Shown in pieces: positions 1 to 9,091 of a stretch of 64,000 nucleotides of DNA. The notes under the pieces were generated by a model. The model worked only from the letters and a program-made list of their open reading frames with translations, searched no databases and was not told the origin of the DNA. The position numbers and the translations under genes were made by a program. Within the stretch, counting starts at the first letter, position 1, and the number at the start of each line of letters is the position of its first letter. The DNA lies in the NCBI GenBank assembly GCA_025351405.1, contig JANXVZ010000031.1:1-64000 (forward strand), read 5' to 3'. The stretch comes from Sphingomonadales bacterium. Its GTDB lineage: Bacteria; Pseudomonadota; Alphaproteobacteria; Sphingomonadales; Sphingomonadaceae.

Positions 1-321
1 CCCCTGCCGCGCCACGGCGCTGCCCATCTTGTTGATCTGGCGTTCGTGGAGCAGCAGCTTGCGCGGTCGCTTCGGCTCGTGGTTGAAACGGTTGCCGTGG
101 CTGAATTCGGGGATGTTGGCGTTGACCAGCCACATCTGGCCGTCCTTCAGCTCGGCATAGGCCTCGGCGATGCTGCCCTCGCCCTGGCGCAGCGCCTTGA
201 CCTCGGTGCCCGCCAGCGCGATGCCGGCCTCGACGACGTCCTCGATGAAATATTCATACCGCGCGCGCCGGTTCTCGGCGACGGTCTTGACCTTGACGGA
301 TTCGACGCGGGGGCGGGCCAT
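1..321 (-). CDS. smpB: SsrA-binding protein SmpB (partial, C-terminus beyond window edge)
   Basis: SmpB binds tmRNA and delivers it to stalled ribosomes (trans-translation). The visible N-terminal 107 residues show the family pattern: an [19 protein letters not shown] segment, [20 protein letters not shown], then the LVNANIPEF and [11 protein letters not shown] segments of the beta-barrel. The ATG overlaps the TGA of dapA by one base (TGATG), so the two genes are probably co-transcribed and translationally coupled. The basic C-terminal tail lies outside the window. Confidence 0.96.
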   Translation of the reverse strand, partial: MARPRVESVKVKTVAENRRARYEYFIEDVVEAGIALAGTEVKALRQGEGSIAEAYAELKDGQMWLVNANIPEFSHGNRFNHEPKRPRKLLLHERQINKMGSAVARQG

Positions 322-1292
322 CAGACGAGCCCCGGGCTCTTTGTGGTCGCGAGGGCAAGCCCCTCCCTTTCCGTAGTCGCGAGGGCAAGCCCCGCGTTGT
401 TTGAGGTCGCGAGGGCAAGCCCCGCGTGCGCCAGCGCCGCATCGACAGCCGCGCGCGACGCTTGCGATGGCGGGGTAATCGGCAGGCGGACATCGGCGCT
501 CATGTGTCCCAAACGCGCCAGTGCGTATTTGGTTGGCCCGGGGCTCGCATCGCTGAACAGCGCGGCGTGGAGCGGATACAGCCGGTCGTTGATGGCCAGC
601 GCCGTGCGGAAATCGCCCGCCAGCGTCGCCGCCTGGAACTGCGCGCACAATTTCGGCGCGACATTGGCGGTTACGGAAATCGTCCCCACCCCGCCCATGG
701 CGTTGAAGCCGAGCGCCATGTCGTCATTGCCCGATAGCTGGATGAAATCCGCCCCGCACGCCTCGCGCTGCGCCGCCACCCGCGCCAGATTGCCGGTTGC
801 GTCCTTGACCCCGACGATCGTCGGCAGCTTCGCCAGCGCCGCCATCGTCTCGGTGGTCATGTCCGCCACAGAACGGCCGGGGATGTTGTAGATGATGATC
901 GGCAGCGATGAACGCTCGGCCAGCGCGGTGAAATGCGCCACCAGCCCCGCCTGCGACGGCTTGTTGTAATAAGGCACGACGATCAACGCCGCATCGGCGC
1001 CAACCTTTTCCGCATGCGCCATGTGCGCGATGGCGGTGGCGGTGTCGTTCGATCCGCAGCCGGCGATGACGGGAACGCGGCGGGCCGCGACTTCGACGCA
1101 GGCGGTGATGACGGCATAATGTTCGGCATAGCTCAACGTCGGCGATTCGCCGGTCGTCCCGCACGGCACCAGGCCGGTCGTGCCTTCGGCGATCTGCCAC
1201 TCGACGAACGCCGCAAATGCCGCAAAATCGACCGCGCCATCCTTGAACGGCGTCACCAGCGCGGGGATCGATCCACTGAACATCGGCATCAT
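321..1292 (-). CDS. dapA: 4-hydroxy-tetrahydrodipicolinate synthase with repeated C-terminal tail
   Basis: Condenses pyruvate with aspartate semialdehyde in lysine/DAP synthesis. The TIM barrel is intact: GTTGES at 45-50, Tyr135 in IYNIPGR, Schiff-base Lys163 in VGVKDATGN. The family usually ends near 290-295 residues; this one has 323. The extra residues (about 290-323) are just over three copies of a 10-residue unit, GLALAT plus four variable residues, encoded by a 30-bp tandem repeat. The start at 1292 has AAGG a few bases upstream; ATGs at 1289 and 1283 are alternatives. dapF of the same pathway lies at 22.8 kb. Confidence 0.95.
   Translation of the reverse strand: MMPMFSGSIPALVTPFKDGAVDFAAFAAFVEWQIAEGTTGLVPCGTTGESPTLSYAEHYAVITACVEVAARRVPVIAGCGSNDTATAIAHMAHAEKVGADAALIVVPYYNKPSQAGLVAHFTALAERSSLPIIIYNIPGRSVADMTTETMAALAKLPTIVGVKDATGNLARVAAQREACGADFIQLSGNDDMALGFNAMGGVGTISVTANVAPKLCAQFQAATLAGDFRTALAINDRLYPLHAALFSDASPGPTKYALARLGHMSADVRLPITPPSQASRAAVDAALAHAGLALATSNNAGLALATTEREGLALATTKSPGLV
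346..423. repeat. 30-bp-period tandem repeat inside the dapA 3' end
   Basis: Three copies of the 18-mer GTCGCGAGGGCAAGCCCC (the last base of copy 1 to 3 is followed by variable sequence) begin at 346, 376 and 406, exactly 30 bp apart. The core GGGCAAGCCC is a near-palindrome. Because 30 is a multiple of three, the array stays in frame and adds repeated decapeptides to DapA. Confidence 0.9.
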
Positions 1293-1361
1293 TGACCTTA
1301 TTACCCCTCATAGCCTTCACCAATCCCGGCCTATTGCCTATGCCGGGGGGCTGAGTGGCCG

Positions 1362-1399
1362 GAAGCGTGTGTGGTATGGAGCGTGTGTGATATGGAGCG
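1362..1399. repeat. 16-bp duplication carrying the start region of the lytic transglycosylase
   Basis: The unit GTGTGTGRTATGGAGC occurs twice in direct succession just before and across the start of the next gene. Each copy carries a GGAG core and an ATG, so the ribosome binding site and start codon are themselves duplicated. The upstream GGAG lies about 10 bases before the ATG at 1392. Confidence 0.65.
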
Positions 1400-3428
1400 T
1401 GGACGCGTCTTGTCCAGTAAACTGTTGTTCGCAGCAGTCATGCTGTCGTGCACGTCACCGGTGTCCGCCGCCATCGGCGAGGCTGCACGCGCACTGTACA
1501 CCGCCCGGTTGGCCGACAATGCGGCCTCGCGCTTTTCCGGGCTGTCGGCATCGCCGCTGACCGGGGTTGCCGGCGTCCCGATTCTCGATACCATCGTCGT
1601 CTGGGACCGGTTGCGCCGTGACAGCTATGACGGCCAGTTTTCGGAATATGCGGCGTTCTTGAAAGCCAACCCCGATTGGCCGCAGGCGATCACCATTCGT
1701 CGACAGGCTGAAAAGCGCATCGACAACAGCGTTTCGGCGCAGGACCGGCTGAACTATTTCAAGGCCTTCCCGCCGTTGTCGGCAATCGCCAAGCTGCGGC
1801 TGGCAGAAGCCCAGGCGCAACGCGGCAAGCGCGAGGATGCCGCGGCAACGGCGCGGGACGCCTGGGATTCGGCCGGGCTCGACCAGGTCGCAGAAGGGCA
1901 GTTGCTCGCCCAGTTCGAAAAGGACCTGACCCCGGCGGATGACCTGTCGCGCGCCGACCGGCTGTTGTGGACCGGGCAGGTCTCCGCAGCGGCGCGGATG
2001 TTGCCGCGCATCACCATGGACCGGCGGCTGTGGCTGCTCGCCCGCATCGCGCTGCGCAGCAACTCGCCCGATGTCCAGGCCCGCATGAACGGCGTGCCTG
2101 CAGCGCTGCGTAACGATCCCGGCTTGCTGCTCGACCAGGCGCTGTGGATGAAGCGCAATGGCGATCTCGTCGGCGCACGCACCCTGCTCGCCAATGCACG
2201 GGTGATGCAGGGCAGTGTCTATGACCCTGAAACCTGGCTGAAGAACCGCCTCGAAATGGCGCGCACCGCATGGCGCGCCGGCGATTTTGACGCCGCCCAC
2301 CGCCTGCTCGACAACCACAACAGCTTCCCGCTCGGGCGGCCGTTGAGCGAGCGCTCGCTGGCCGAACGCCTCGTCTATGTCGATACCGAATGGCTGGCGG
2401 GCTGGCTGGCACTGCGCAAGCAAGGCCGCCCTGCCGAAGCCGTCGCGCATTTCCAGAACGTCCGCAGCGCATCGCTGACCCCGCTCAGCCAGTCACGCGG
2501 CGATTACTGGACCGGACGCGCCCTGGAAGCCGCCGGCCGCAAGGCGGATGCCACCGCCGCCTATGCCGCCGCCGCGTCGCACGTCGATTATTTCTACGGC
2601 CAGCTCGCCGCCGAACGCCTGGGCCGGCCGCTGGCGCTGGTGCGGCCGCCGCTGCCGGTGGTCGGTGCTTCGGCCGCTGCCGATTTCCGCGCCAGCCCGC
2701 TGGTGCGCGCCGCCACGGCACTGGGCGAGCTCGAGGATCACGACCGCCAGACCTATTTCCTGCGCGCCCTTGTCGACCATGGCACCAGCAATGCCGACCA
2801 GTTGCTGGTGGCGGGGCTGGCAAAGCCGCTCGACCGGCTCGACGCCGGGGTACTGGCCGGCAAGGCCGCCCGCAGCGATGGCGAGCTGGCGCTGATCGAC
2901 ATGGCGTTCCCGGTGCTCGAGCTGCCGGCGGCAATCTCGCCGCAGTTCACCTTCATCCACGCCATCAGCCGGCAGGAAAGCCAGTTCGACCGCGCGATCA
3001 TCTCCTCGGCCAATGCCCGGGGCCTGATGCAGCTGCTGCCGCGCACCGCCGCCGAAGTTGCCGCCCGGCTGGGCCTGGAAGCCTCGACGGCGCGCCTGAC
3101 CACCGATCCCATCTACAATGTCACCCTCGGCGGCGCCTATTTCTTCCGGATGCGTGACAATTTCGGCGGCAGCAACGTGCTGGCGGTGGCATCGTACAAC
3201 GCCGGGCCGGGCAACGTCCGCAAGTTCATCACCCTGCTCGGCGACCCGCGTGCGCCGGGGGTGGACATGGTCGACTGGATCGAATCGATCCCGTTTTCGG
3301 AAACCCGCAACTATGTCCAGCGCGTGCTGGAAAACGCCGTGGTCTATGACCTGCTGCACCCGCAAACCAGCGTCATGCCGGTAACGAACCGCCTCAGCGC
3401 CTACCTCGGCAAGGCCGACCCGGGGTAA
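1392..3428 (+). CDS. Soluble lytic murein transglycosylase (Slt-type, periplasmic)
   Basis: Cleaves the MurNAc-GlcNAc bond of peptidoglycan to form 1,6-anhydro ends. A signal peptide is visible (basic start, LLFAAVMLSC, SPVSAA). A long alpha-helical, TPR-like region follows, then a C-terminal SLT domain with the catalytic Glu near residue 529 in ISRQESQF, GLMQLLP and a YNAGPGNV motif. I chose ATG 1392 because GGAG lies about 10 bases upstream and it puts the signal peptide at the N-terminus; an in-frame GTG at 1371 would add 7 residues. Product about 678 residues, as expected for Slt70-like enzymes. Convergent with ppk2. Confidence 0.93.
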   Translation: MERGRVLSSKLLFAAVMLSCTSPVSAAIGEAARALYTARLADNAASRFSGLSASPLTGVAGVPILDTIVVWDRLRRDSYDGQFSEYAAFLKANPDWPQAITIRRQAEKRIDNSVSAQDRLNYFKAFPPLSAIAKLRLAEAQAQRGKREDAAATARDAWDSAGLDQVAEGQLLAQFEKDLTPADDLSRADRLLWTGQVSAAARMLPRITMDRRLWLLARIALRSNSPDVQARMNGVPAALRNDPGLLLDQALWMKRNGDLVGARTLLANARVMQGSVYDPETWLKNRLEMARTAWRAGDFDAAHRLLDNHNSFPLGRPLSERSLAERLVYVDTEWLAGWLALRKQGRPAEAVAHFQNVRSASLTPLSQSRGDYWTGRALEAAGRKADATAAYAAAASHVDYFYGQLAAERLGRPLALVRPPLPVVGASAAADFRASPLVRAATALGELEDHDRQTYFLRALVDHGTSNADQLLVAGLAKPLDRLDAGVLAGKAARSDGELALIDMAFPVLELPAAISPQFTFIHAISRQESQFDRAIISSANARGLMQLLPRTAAEVAARLGLEASTARLTTDPIYNVTLGGAYFFRMRDNFGGSNVLAVASYNAGPGNVRKFITLLGDPRAPGVDMVDWIESIPFSETRNYVQRVLENAVVYDLLHPQTSVMPVTNRLSAYLGKADPG

Positions 3429-3498
3429 GGGACCGCGGGCTGTCACCACGCGAGTCCCCGGCCGGCCATGCCAGCCGGCGCCGGCACGACTGCATCGG

Positions 3499-4290
3499 CT
3501 AAAGCTTCAGCACCACGCCCAGCGTCTTTTCGGCCATCGCCCGCACTTCGGCGTTGGCCGGCGGGTAATTGAGGTCAACACCTTCACCCAGCGCCGCAAC
3601 AATCGTCTCCAGCCCCTTGATACGGGCGGCTTTCTTGTCGTCCGATGCGATCACCACCCAGGGTGCGTGCTCGGTCGATGTCTTGTCGAACATCGCCTCA
3701 TACGCCTTCAGATACTCCGCCCGCAGCGACCGGTTGTGATAATCCTCCAGCCCGGTCTTCCAGCGCTTCCACGGCGTCTCGATCCGCTCGATCAGGCGCT
3801 TGTCCTGTTCGGCCTGGGTGATGTGGAGGAACAGCTTCACGATGCGGGTGCCATCGGCGATGTGCATCGCCTCAAAGGCGTTGATCTCGGCATAGGCGCG
3901 TTTCCACGCATCCTTGGGGGTCAGCTTGTCGACCCGCTCGACGAGGACGCGGCCGTACCAGGTGCGGTCGAAAATCGCGATCTCGCGGCAACCGGGGAGG
4001 CGCTGCCAGAACCGCCAAAGGTAATGATGTTCGATTTCCTGCTTGGTCGGCGCGCCGATCGACCAGACTTTCGTGTAGCGCGGATCGAGCGGCGAGGTGA
4101 CCCGGGTGATCAGCCCGCCCTTGCCCGCCGCATCCCAGCCTTCGATGGCGATGATGGCCTTGCGGCCCTGGTTTATATAGGCCGCCTGGATGAGCTCGAG
4201 CTGGTGTTCGAGCTCGACGAGGCGCTTTTCATAGATATCGCGATCGAGATCGCCATCGGTTTCAAAGTCTTTGAGGCGGATCTTGACCAT
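3499..4290 (-). CDS. ppk2: Polyphosphate kinase 2 family protein
   Basis: PPK2 enzymes transfer phosphate between polyphosphate and nucleotides. The P-loop-like GWDAAGKGG, the Walker B/lid segment IFDRTWYGR and the HYLWRFWQRLP segment are diagnostic. At 263 residues it is a single-domain member. Which nucleotide (ADP, GDP or NMP) it prefers cannot be read from the sequence. It lies upstream of nothing obvious in the pathway; the neighbour ispG is transcribed in the same direction 63 bp upstream. Confidence 0.93.
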   Translation of the reverse strand: MVKIRLKDFETDGDLDRDIYEKRLVELEHQLELIQAAYINQGRKAIIAIEGWDAAGKGGLITRVTSPLDPRYTKVWSIGAPTKQEIEHHYLWRFWQRLPGCREIAIFDRTWYGRVLVERVDKLTPKDAWKRAYAEINAFEAMHIADGTRIVKLFLHITQAEQDKRLIERIETPWKRWKTGLEDYHNRSLRAEYLKAYEAMFDKTSTEHAPWVVIASDDKKAARIKGLETIVAALGEGVDLNYPPANAEVRAMAEKTLGVVLKL

Positions 4291-4353
4291 GCGGCAGTAA
4301 TAGCAGGCTGTTGCCCGTCATCAACCCACCTCCCCCCGCAAAGCGAGGCGTGG

Positions 4354-5478
4354 CTACGCCGCCGCCAGCGCCGCCGCGGCGTTGACGGCATCGATTTCCG
4401 CCGCCTTCTTCTCGACCAGCCTGACGATGTGATCGACCATCGATTCGCTGTCGATGACATGGTCGGTGACGCCCGACAGATAGACCATGTGGCGGCCGTT
4501 GCCGCCGCCGGTCAGGCCGATATCGGTTTCGCGCGCTTCGCCGGGGCCGTTGACGACGCAACCGAGCACCGACAGCGACAGCGGCGTGGTGATGTGCGCC
4601 AGCCGCGTTTCCAGCGTTTCGACCGTCTTGACGACGTTGAAGCCCTGCCGCGCGCACGATGGACACGACACCACCCGCACGCCCCGCGCCCGGATGCCGA
4701 GCGACTTGAGGATATGATAGCCGACCTTGACCTCCTCGACCGGGTCCGCCGACAGCGAGACGCGGATGGTGTCGCCGATCCCGGCCCACAGCAGCATGCC
4801 CATGCCGATCGAGGACTTGACCGTGCCACCCTGCAGCCCGCCGGCCTCGGTAATGCCGAGATGCAACGGATAGTCGCAGACTTCGGCAAGGCCGTTGTAG
4901 GCGGCGACGGCGAGGAACACGTCCGACGCCTTCACCGAAATCTTGAATTCGTGGAAATCCTCATCCTGGAGCATCTTCATGTGCTCGAGCGCGCTTTCGA
5001 CCAGCGCTTCGGGGCACGGCTCGCCATATTTTTCGAGCAGGTGCTTTTCCAGCGACCCGGCGTTGACGCCGATGCGGATCGAACAGCCATTGGCCTTGGC
5101 GGCGTTGACGATTTCCTTGACCCGCGCCTGGCTGCCGATGTTGCCGGGGTTGATGCGCAGGCACGCTGCCCCCGCATCGGCGGCTTCGAGGCCGCGTTTG
5201 TAGTGGAAATGGATGTCGGCGACGATCGGCACGTTGGAGGCGCGGACGATGGTCTTCAGCGCCGCGGTCGATTCGACATCGGGGCATGACACGCGGACGA
5301 TATCGACTCCCACCTCCTCGCACTGGCGGATCTGGTCGATCGTCGCCGCCGCGTCGGATGTCAGCGTATTGGTCATCGTCTGCACTGCAATCGGCGCATC
5401 GCCGCCGACCGGCACCTTGCCGACCATGATCTGGCGCGATTTGCGGCGGGCGATATCGCGCCACGGACGTACGCTCAT
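4354..5478 (-). CDS. ispG: 4-hydroxy-3-methylbut-2-en-1-yl diphosphate synthase (IspG/GcpE)
   Basis: [4Fe-4S] enzyme of the MEP isoprenoid pathway that reductively opens the cyclic MEcPP ring. The N-terminal TIM barrel ([19 protein letters not shown]) and the C-terminal cluster domain (SCPSCARQ and [15 protein letters not shown], holding the cysteine ligands) are complete. Length 374 matches the short bacterial form. AGGAG lies a few bases upstream of the ATG. Short 14-bp tandem repeats sit in the gap upstream. Confidence 0.97.
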   Translation of the reverse strand: MSVRPWRDIARRKSRQIMVGKVPVGGDAPIAVQTMTNTLTSDAAATIDQIRQCEEVGVDIVRVSCPDVESTAALKTIVRASNVPIVADIHFHYKRGLEAADAGAACLRINPGNIGSQARVKEIVNAAKANGCSIRIGVNAGSLEKHLLEKYGEPCPEALVESALEHMKMLQDEDFHEFKISVKASDVFLAVAAYNGLAEVCDYPLHLGITEAGGLQGGTVKSSIGMGMLLWAGIGDTIRVSLSADPVEEVKVGYHILKSLGIRARGVRVVSCPSCARQGFNVVKTVETLETRLAHITTPLSLSVLGCVVNGPGEARETDIGLTGGGNGRHMVYLSGVTDHVIDSESMVDHIVRLVEKKAAEIDAVNAAAALAAA

Positions 5479-5530
5479 TTGAGGCTCCTGATTGTCAGCG
5501 CGCTATACAGGCGGCTCCCGTTTCATCCAA

Positions 5531-5572
5531 GCGCCTTCGTCCAGGCGCCTTCGTCGAGGCGCCTTCATTCAC
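5531..5572. repeat. 14-bp tandem repeat, three units
   Basis: Units GCGCCTTCGTCCAG, GCGCCTTCGTCGAG and GCGCCTTCATTCAC follow each other without a gap, upstream of ispG and downstream of the DUF4126 gene. Each unit contains the 6-base palindrome GGCGCC at the junction. Confidence 0.8.
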
Positions 5573-5604
5573 GCGCGCGGTTCTGGCACCCGGTTCCGGC
5601 GCCC

Positions 5605-6234
5605 TCAGGGTCGCTTGTTGTCTCCCCGCGCACTTCCCCAAGCCCGCCACCGCCGCCAGAACGGCCCGATCACCCGCCATGCCCACCACAGCAATAGCGC
5701 CACCAGGGCCGCCAGCACGCCGGCCACCGCCGCGGCCCAGCCCGGATGCGCGAACACCAGGTACAGCCCGCCGGCGATCAATCCGTCCTCGGCGGTGGAG
5801 GTGACGATATTGCTCACCGGCTCGGGCGAGGTGTTGATGACGGCGCGGGTGCCCGCTTTTGCCACGTGAGCCACCAGCGCCGCGCCGCCGCCGAGCAGGA
5901 AGGTGATGACTTCGGTTGCCGGATCGTCGGGTTGCACAACGGCCATTGCCAGCAACGCCCCACCGACCGGGCGCACCAGCGTGTGCACCGCATCCCAGAT
6001 GCTGTCGACCCACGGCACCTTGTCGGCAAAAAACTCCGCGCACGTGCCGACGCCGGCGACGCCGAGCACCCAGGGGCTGCCCAATACCACCAGCCCCGGC
6101 AGGCTGACCGCGCCGAAATGCACCGCCAGCCCCGCCGCCAGCACGACGGCGTACAGCCGCCAGCCGGCAAACAGGCTGAGGCTGGCGGCAAGGCCGATCA
6201 TTTGCACGGGGGTCATCCCCACAGGTTGTTTCAT
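5605..6234 (-). CDS. DUF4126-family membrane protein
   Basis: About 209 residues with several hydrophobic segments (IGLAASLSLFAGWRLYAVVLA, FLLGGGAALVAHVAK, VAGVLAALVALLLWWAW) and a conserved-looking glycine-rich AEFFADKVPWVDSIWD motif. This matches the DUF4126 family of uncharacterised inner membrane proteins. The function is unknown. The ATG at 6234 is chosen; another in-frame ATG at 6216 is possible and neither has a strong ribosome binding site. Upstream lies a 19-bp tandem repeat. Confidence 0.8.
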   Translation of the reverse strand: MKQPVGMTPVQMIGLAASLSLFAGWRLYAVVLAAGLAVHFGAVSLPGLVVLGSPWVLGVAGVGTCAEFFADKVPWVDSIWDAVHTLVRPVGGALLAMAVVQPDDPATEVITFLLGGGAALVAHVAKAGTRAVINTSPEPVSNIVTSTAEDGLIAGGLYLVFAHPGWAAAVAGVLAALVALLLWWAWRVIGPFWRRWRAWGSARGDNKRP

Positions 6235-6253
6235 GGAATGCACCGCGATGCCA

Positions 6254-6329
6254 GCGCGCCGCGCCGATACAAGCACCCCGCGCCGATACAGGCGCCCCGC
6301 GCCGATCCAAGCGCGCCGCGCCGATACAG
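6254..6329. repeat. 19-bp tandem repeat, four units
   Basis: Four contiguous 19-bp units of the form GCGCSCCGCGCCGATMCAR (6254, 6273, 6292, 6311) fill the gap between the divergently transcribed DUF4126 and NUDIX genes. Differences between units are single substitutions. The array therefore sits where both promoters should be. Confidence 0.88.
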
Positions 6330-6368
6330 GCAGGTGACAGGCCCTGCCCTGTCGCTACAGTCATCGCC

Positions 6369-7172
6369 ATGAATGCAACCGTCACCATCCCCGCCGCCAC
6401 TGTCATACTGGTTCGCCAGCCCGGGGCCGGTGCCCCCGAAATCCTGATGATGCAGCGCGGCGACGGCCTCGCCTTTGCCGGGGGCGCGCTGGTATTCCCC
6501 GGCGGGCGGGTCGATGCCGCCGACCTTGTCATCGCGCGCGACCCGATGCTGGCGTTCGGTTTCGACAATCTGGACGACGATGATGCCGCCGCCCGCGTCG
6601 CCTGCGCCCGCGAAGCCTTCGAAGAGACCGGCGTGCTGTTGACCGCCGGCCCTGCCCCGGACCCCGCGGCGCTGGCGGCAGCACGTGCCCGGCTGGCGGC
6701 CGTGTCGGACAGTTGCGAGGCATCGACCTTTGCCGCGCTGATTGCCGCGCTTGGCCACCGTGTCGAGGCAGCGCGGTTCCTGCCCTTTGCGCAATGGGTG
6801 CCGCCGGCTGCGGCGCCGATCAAGCGCCGGTTCGACACGCGGTTCTACCTTGCCGATGCCGGCCGCAGCGCCAGCGACGCCATCTCGCCCGATGGGTCCG
6901 AAGCAGTGGCGCTGCGCTGGACCACCGCCGCCGATGTCCTTGCGCGTGCCGACGCCGGCGAGGCGGCGCTGGTGTTCCCGACCAAATGCAACCTGCAACG
7001 CCTTGGCCAATACGCCGGCATCGCCGAAATCTTCGATGCGGCGGCGCGGCGGTCGCCACCGTTCGTGCAGCCCCAGATCGTCATGCGGGACGGCGAAACC
7101 TGGCTGACCATCCCCGCCGACTGCGACTATCCGATGCTGTCGGAACGCATGGCCGACGTGCGGCGGGAATAG
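6369..7172 (+). CDS. NUDIX hydrolase
   Basis: 267 residues with a Nudix box near residue 75: AREAFEETGVLL gives the REAxEETG core that coordinates the metal in nucleoside-diphosphate-X hydrolases. An N-terminal GGALVFPGGRVD segment also fits. The substrate is unknown; longer Nudix proteins of this type are often annotated as CoA- or NADH-pyrophosphatase-like. The TAG stop (7170-7172) lies in the loop of the first hairpin of a 34-bp repeat array, so the last residues (DVRRE) come from repeat DNA. Confidence 0.88.
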   Translation: MNATVTIPAATVILVRQPGAGAPEILMMQRGDGLAFAGGALVFPGGRVDAADLVIARDPMLAFGFDNLDDDDAAARVACAREAFEETGVLLTAGPAPDPAALAAARARLAAVSDSCEASTFAALIAALGHRVEAARFLPFAQWVPPAAAPIKRRFDTRFYLADAGRSASDAISPDGSEAVALRWTTAADVLARADAGEAALVFPTKCNLQRLGQYAGIAEIFDAAARRSPPFVQPQIVMRDGETWLTIPADCDYPMLSERMADVRRE

Positions 7173-7282
7173 CCGCCGCTCCTACAAGTGCGTGCGGCGG
7201 GAATAGCCGCCGCTTGAACAGGCGCCTGCGGCGGGAGTAGCCGCCGCTTGAACAGTCGCGTGCGGCGGGAGTAGCCGCCGCT
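7159..7282. repeat. 34-bp tandem repeat of a GC-rich palindrome, four units
   Basis: TGCGGCGGGARTAGCCGCCG followed by CT starts at 7159, 7193, 7227 and 7261, exactly 34 bp apart. Each copy folds as GCGGCGG-GARTAG-CCGCCGC (7-bp perfect stem). The 12-nt linkers are also similar (YNWACAG plus variable bases). The array separates two convergent genes and could act as a bidirectional terminator. The first copy contains the stop codon of the NUDIX gene. Confidence 0.93.
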
Positions 7283-7283
7283 T

Positions 7284-7613
7284 TTACAGCCGCGCCCGAA
7301 AGCTGCGCACCGCGCTCCAGGCGCCATAGGCGATGAGCAGCGCCAGCGCCCCCCACACCCACGCCGGGATGCCGCGCCCGGCAATGGCGAGGTACAGATA
7401 CGCCGAAATGAAGCAAAGCCCGGCACCCATGATCGGCAGCACCGCCGCCTCGCCGGCCCGCAGGCGCCTTACCGCGATGCCGGTGAACAGCAGGAAAAAC
7501 GGGATGGCGCCGATGTAGATCGCAGCGAAGATGACCGGGTTGACGCCATAGGTCGCCCCCAGCGCCATGATGCCGTCACGCGCGGCGAGGACCTTGCTCC
7601 AGACGTCGTCCAT
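7284..7613 (-). CDS. Small integral membrane protein, unknown function
   Basis: 109 residues with three hydrophobic helices (VIFAAIYIGAIPFFLLFTGI, AAVLPIMGAGLCFISAYLYL, IPAWVWGALALLIAYG). I do not recognise a named family. It starts three bases after the stop of the phosphomannose isomerase-like gene, so it is probably its co-transcribed partner. Its stop codon is directly next to the 34-bp repeat array. Confidence 0.7.
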   Translation of the reverse strand: MDDVWSKVLAARDGIMALGATYGVNPVIFAAIYIGAIPFFLLFTGIAVRRLRAGEAAVLPIMGAGLCFISAYLYLAIAGRGIPAWVWGALALLIAYGAWSAVRSFRARL

Positions 7614-7616
7614 GCT

Positions 7617-8525
7617 TCAGTCCTGCCACAATGCGGCGGCGGGGTCGGCCCCCGCATAGGCGACAAGCAGTTCGGCATCGCCGTGCAATTCGGCGGCATC
7701 CTCGCAGAACCAGACATCGCCGCTGCCAAAGCCCTCGCCGCCGATATGGCCTTCGCCCGATACCACCGCCAGCCATGCCGGGCGCGCGCGTTCCGGCCGG
7801 ACAGTGGCGCCGCCGGACAGCCGCAGGCGTTCGAGGACGAAGCTCGGCCCGCCGACAAGGCGCTGCCGCCGCGACGATGGCGCGGCAAGCGGCGCTGGCG
7901 GTGCCCAGGCGCTGCAGTCGGCGACCGCCAGCGCTTCATCGAGTTGCAGGCTGCGGCCCCGGCCATGATCGTACAGGCGATAGGTCACATCGAAATTCTG
8001 CTGGAATTCGAACAGCGTCACCCCGGCACCGATGGCGTGGATGGTGCCTGCGGGGGTGAAGAACACGTCGCCCGCCGCGCATGGATGCCAGTGCAGCAGG
8101 GCGCCGATCGATCCATCGAGCGCCGCGGCGCGCAGGCGTTCGGGCGCGCAATCGGTTTCCAGGCCAAGCCCGATGACCGCCCCGGGCTCGGCGGCCAGCA
8201 CGACCCATGCCTCATCCTTGCCGGCGACCGGCCCAGCCTCGCCTCCCGCTCCCCGCCCGGGATGAACCTGCACCGACAGCGCCTGCGAGGTGAACAGCGT
8301 CTTGACCAGCAGCTGCGCCTCCCCGCGCATCGCGGCAATGGGCATGTGGTGAATGATCTCGCCGATGCGGGTCTCGCCGCCATCGACGACGCGGCGGCCC
8401 CAGTCGCCAAGACCGGTCTCACCCGCCAGCCGCCCCCATGGCTTGGGCACGACCTGCGGCGAAAGTCGCAGCGGCCGCGACCGCTGCAGCATCGCTGTCA
8501 CACCATATTCGGGTTGCGTTGCCAT
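7617..8525 (-). CDS. manA: Class I phosphomannose isomerase-like protein
   Basis: Interconverts mannose-6-P and fructose-6-P in the family. The zinc-site pattern is recognisable: LSVQVHPG, GKDEAWVVL, then FFTPAGTIHAIGAG with a metal-binding His and YRLYDHGRGR. At 302 residues it is the short, cupin-like form, as in Bacillus ManA, rather than the 390-residue enteric form. AAAGGA precedes the ATG at 8525. The C-terminal third is a second, degenerate cupin half. A sugar isomerase other than mannose-6-P is possible. Confidence 0.82.
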   Translation of the reverse strand: MATQPEYGVTAMLQRSRPLRLSPQVVPKPWGRLAGETGLGDWGRRVVDGGETRIGEIIHHMPIAAMRGEAQLLVKTLFTSQALSVQVHPGRGAGGEAGPVAGKDEAWVVLAAEPGAVIGLGLETDCAPERLRAAALDGSIGALLHWHPCAAGDVFFTPAGTIHAIGAGVTLFEFQQNFDVTYRLYDHGRGRSLQLDEALAVADCSAWAPPAPLAAPSSRRQRLVGGPSFVLERLRLSGGATVRPERARPAWLAVVSGEGHIGGEGFGSGDVWFCEDAAELHGDAELLVAYAGADPAAALWQD

Positions 8526-8731
8526 GACATCCTTTATCGCCGCGCGCGCAATCGGAGCCGACCTTACGGCCTTGTCGCGCTATTTGCCACCTCGGGATAT
8601 CGTGCCCCGACAATCATCCATCGCCCTTTGCACGACATCCTGCTTTTGCTGCAAGTAACGGCAAATATTATCGAGGGATAAACGCCAGTCCGGCCGTAAT
8701 GATGCACAAGACGGCAAAAAAGGACCGTATC

Positions 8732-9082
8732 ATGCGGCTGATACCTTTCGACTTCCCGATCGTCCTGCCATTCGCCCTGCTCGCCCTGGCGGTTGCCGCC
8801 GCGATGGGGTCCGCCGCCGTCAGCCAGACCGTGCCCGGCGCAGCGACACCAGGCTCCGCCGCCGCCCCACAGGCGGAGGATCGCCGCGCCCGGTTGCTGG
8901 CCGCCGATGCCGACCACGACGGCAAATGGAGCAAGGCCGAATGGCTGGCCGCCGGCCGCAAGGAACGCGGCTTCGCCCTTGTCGACACCAACAACGATGG
9001 CTTCGTCGACCGGGACGAGCTGAAGGCGGCGATGACGCGGATGCACGAACGCCGCGCCCCGGCAAGCAACACCAGCCAGTGA
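8732..9082 (+). CDS. Small exported or membrane-anchored EF-hand protein
   Basis: After a hydrophobic N-terminal segment (IVLPFALLALAVAAAMGSAA), two EF-hand loops are visible: DADHDGKWSKAEW and DTNNDGFVDRDEL, both with acidic residues at loop positions 1, 3, 5 and 12. This suggests a periplasmic Ca2+-binding protein. The ATG at 8732 has GGA upstream; in-frame ATGs at 8699 and 8702 would add a basic extension. No functional partner is evident. Confidence 0.72.
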   Translation: MRLIPFDFPIVLPFALLALAVAAAMGSAAVSQTVPGAATPGSAAAPQAEDRRARLLAADADHDGKWSKAEWLAAGRKERGFALVDTNNDGFVDRDELKAAMTRMHERRAPASNTSQ

Positions 9083-9091
9083 CACGCGCGT

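Noticed and set aside
7159-7282. Regularly spaced repeats that could be taken for a CRISPR array
   Set aside because: Linkers are only 12 nt and similar to each other, the repeats are perfect GC palindromes, and no cas genes are near.
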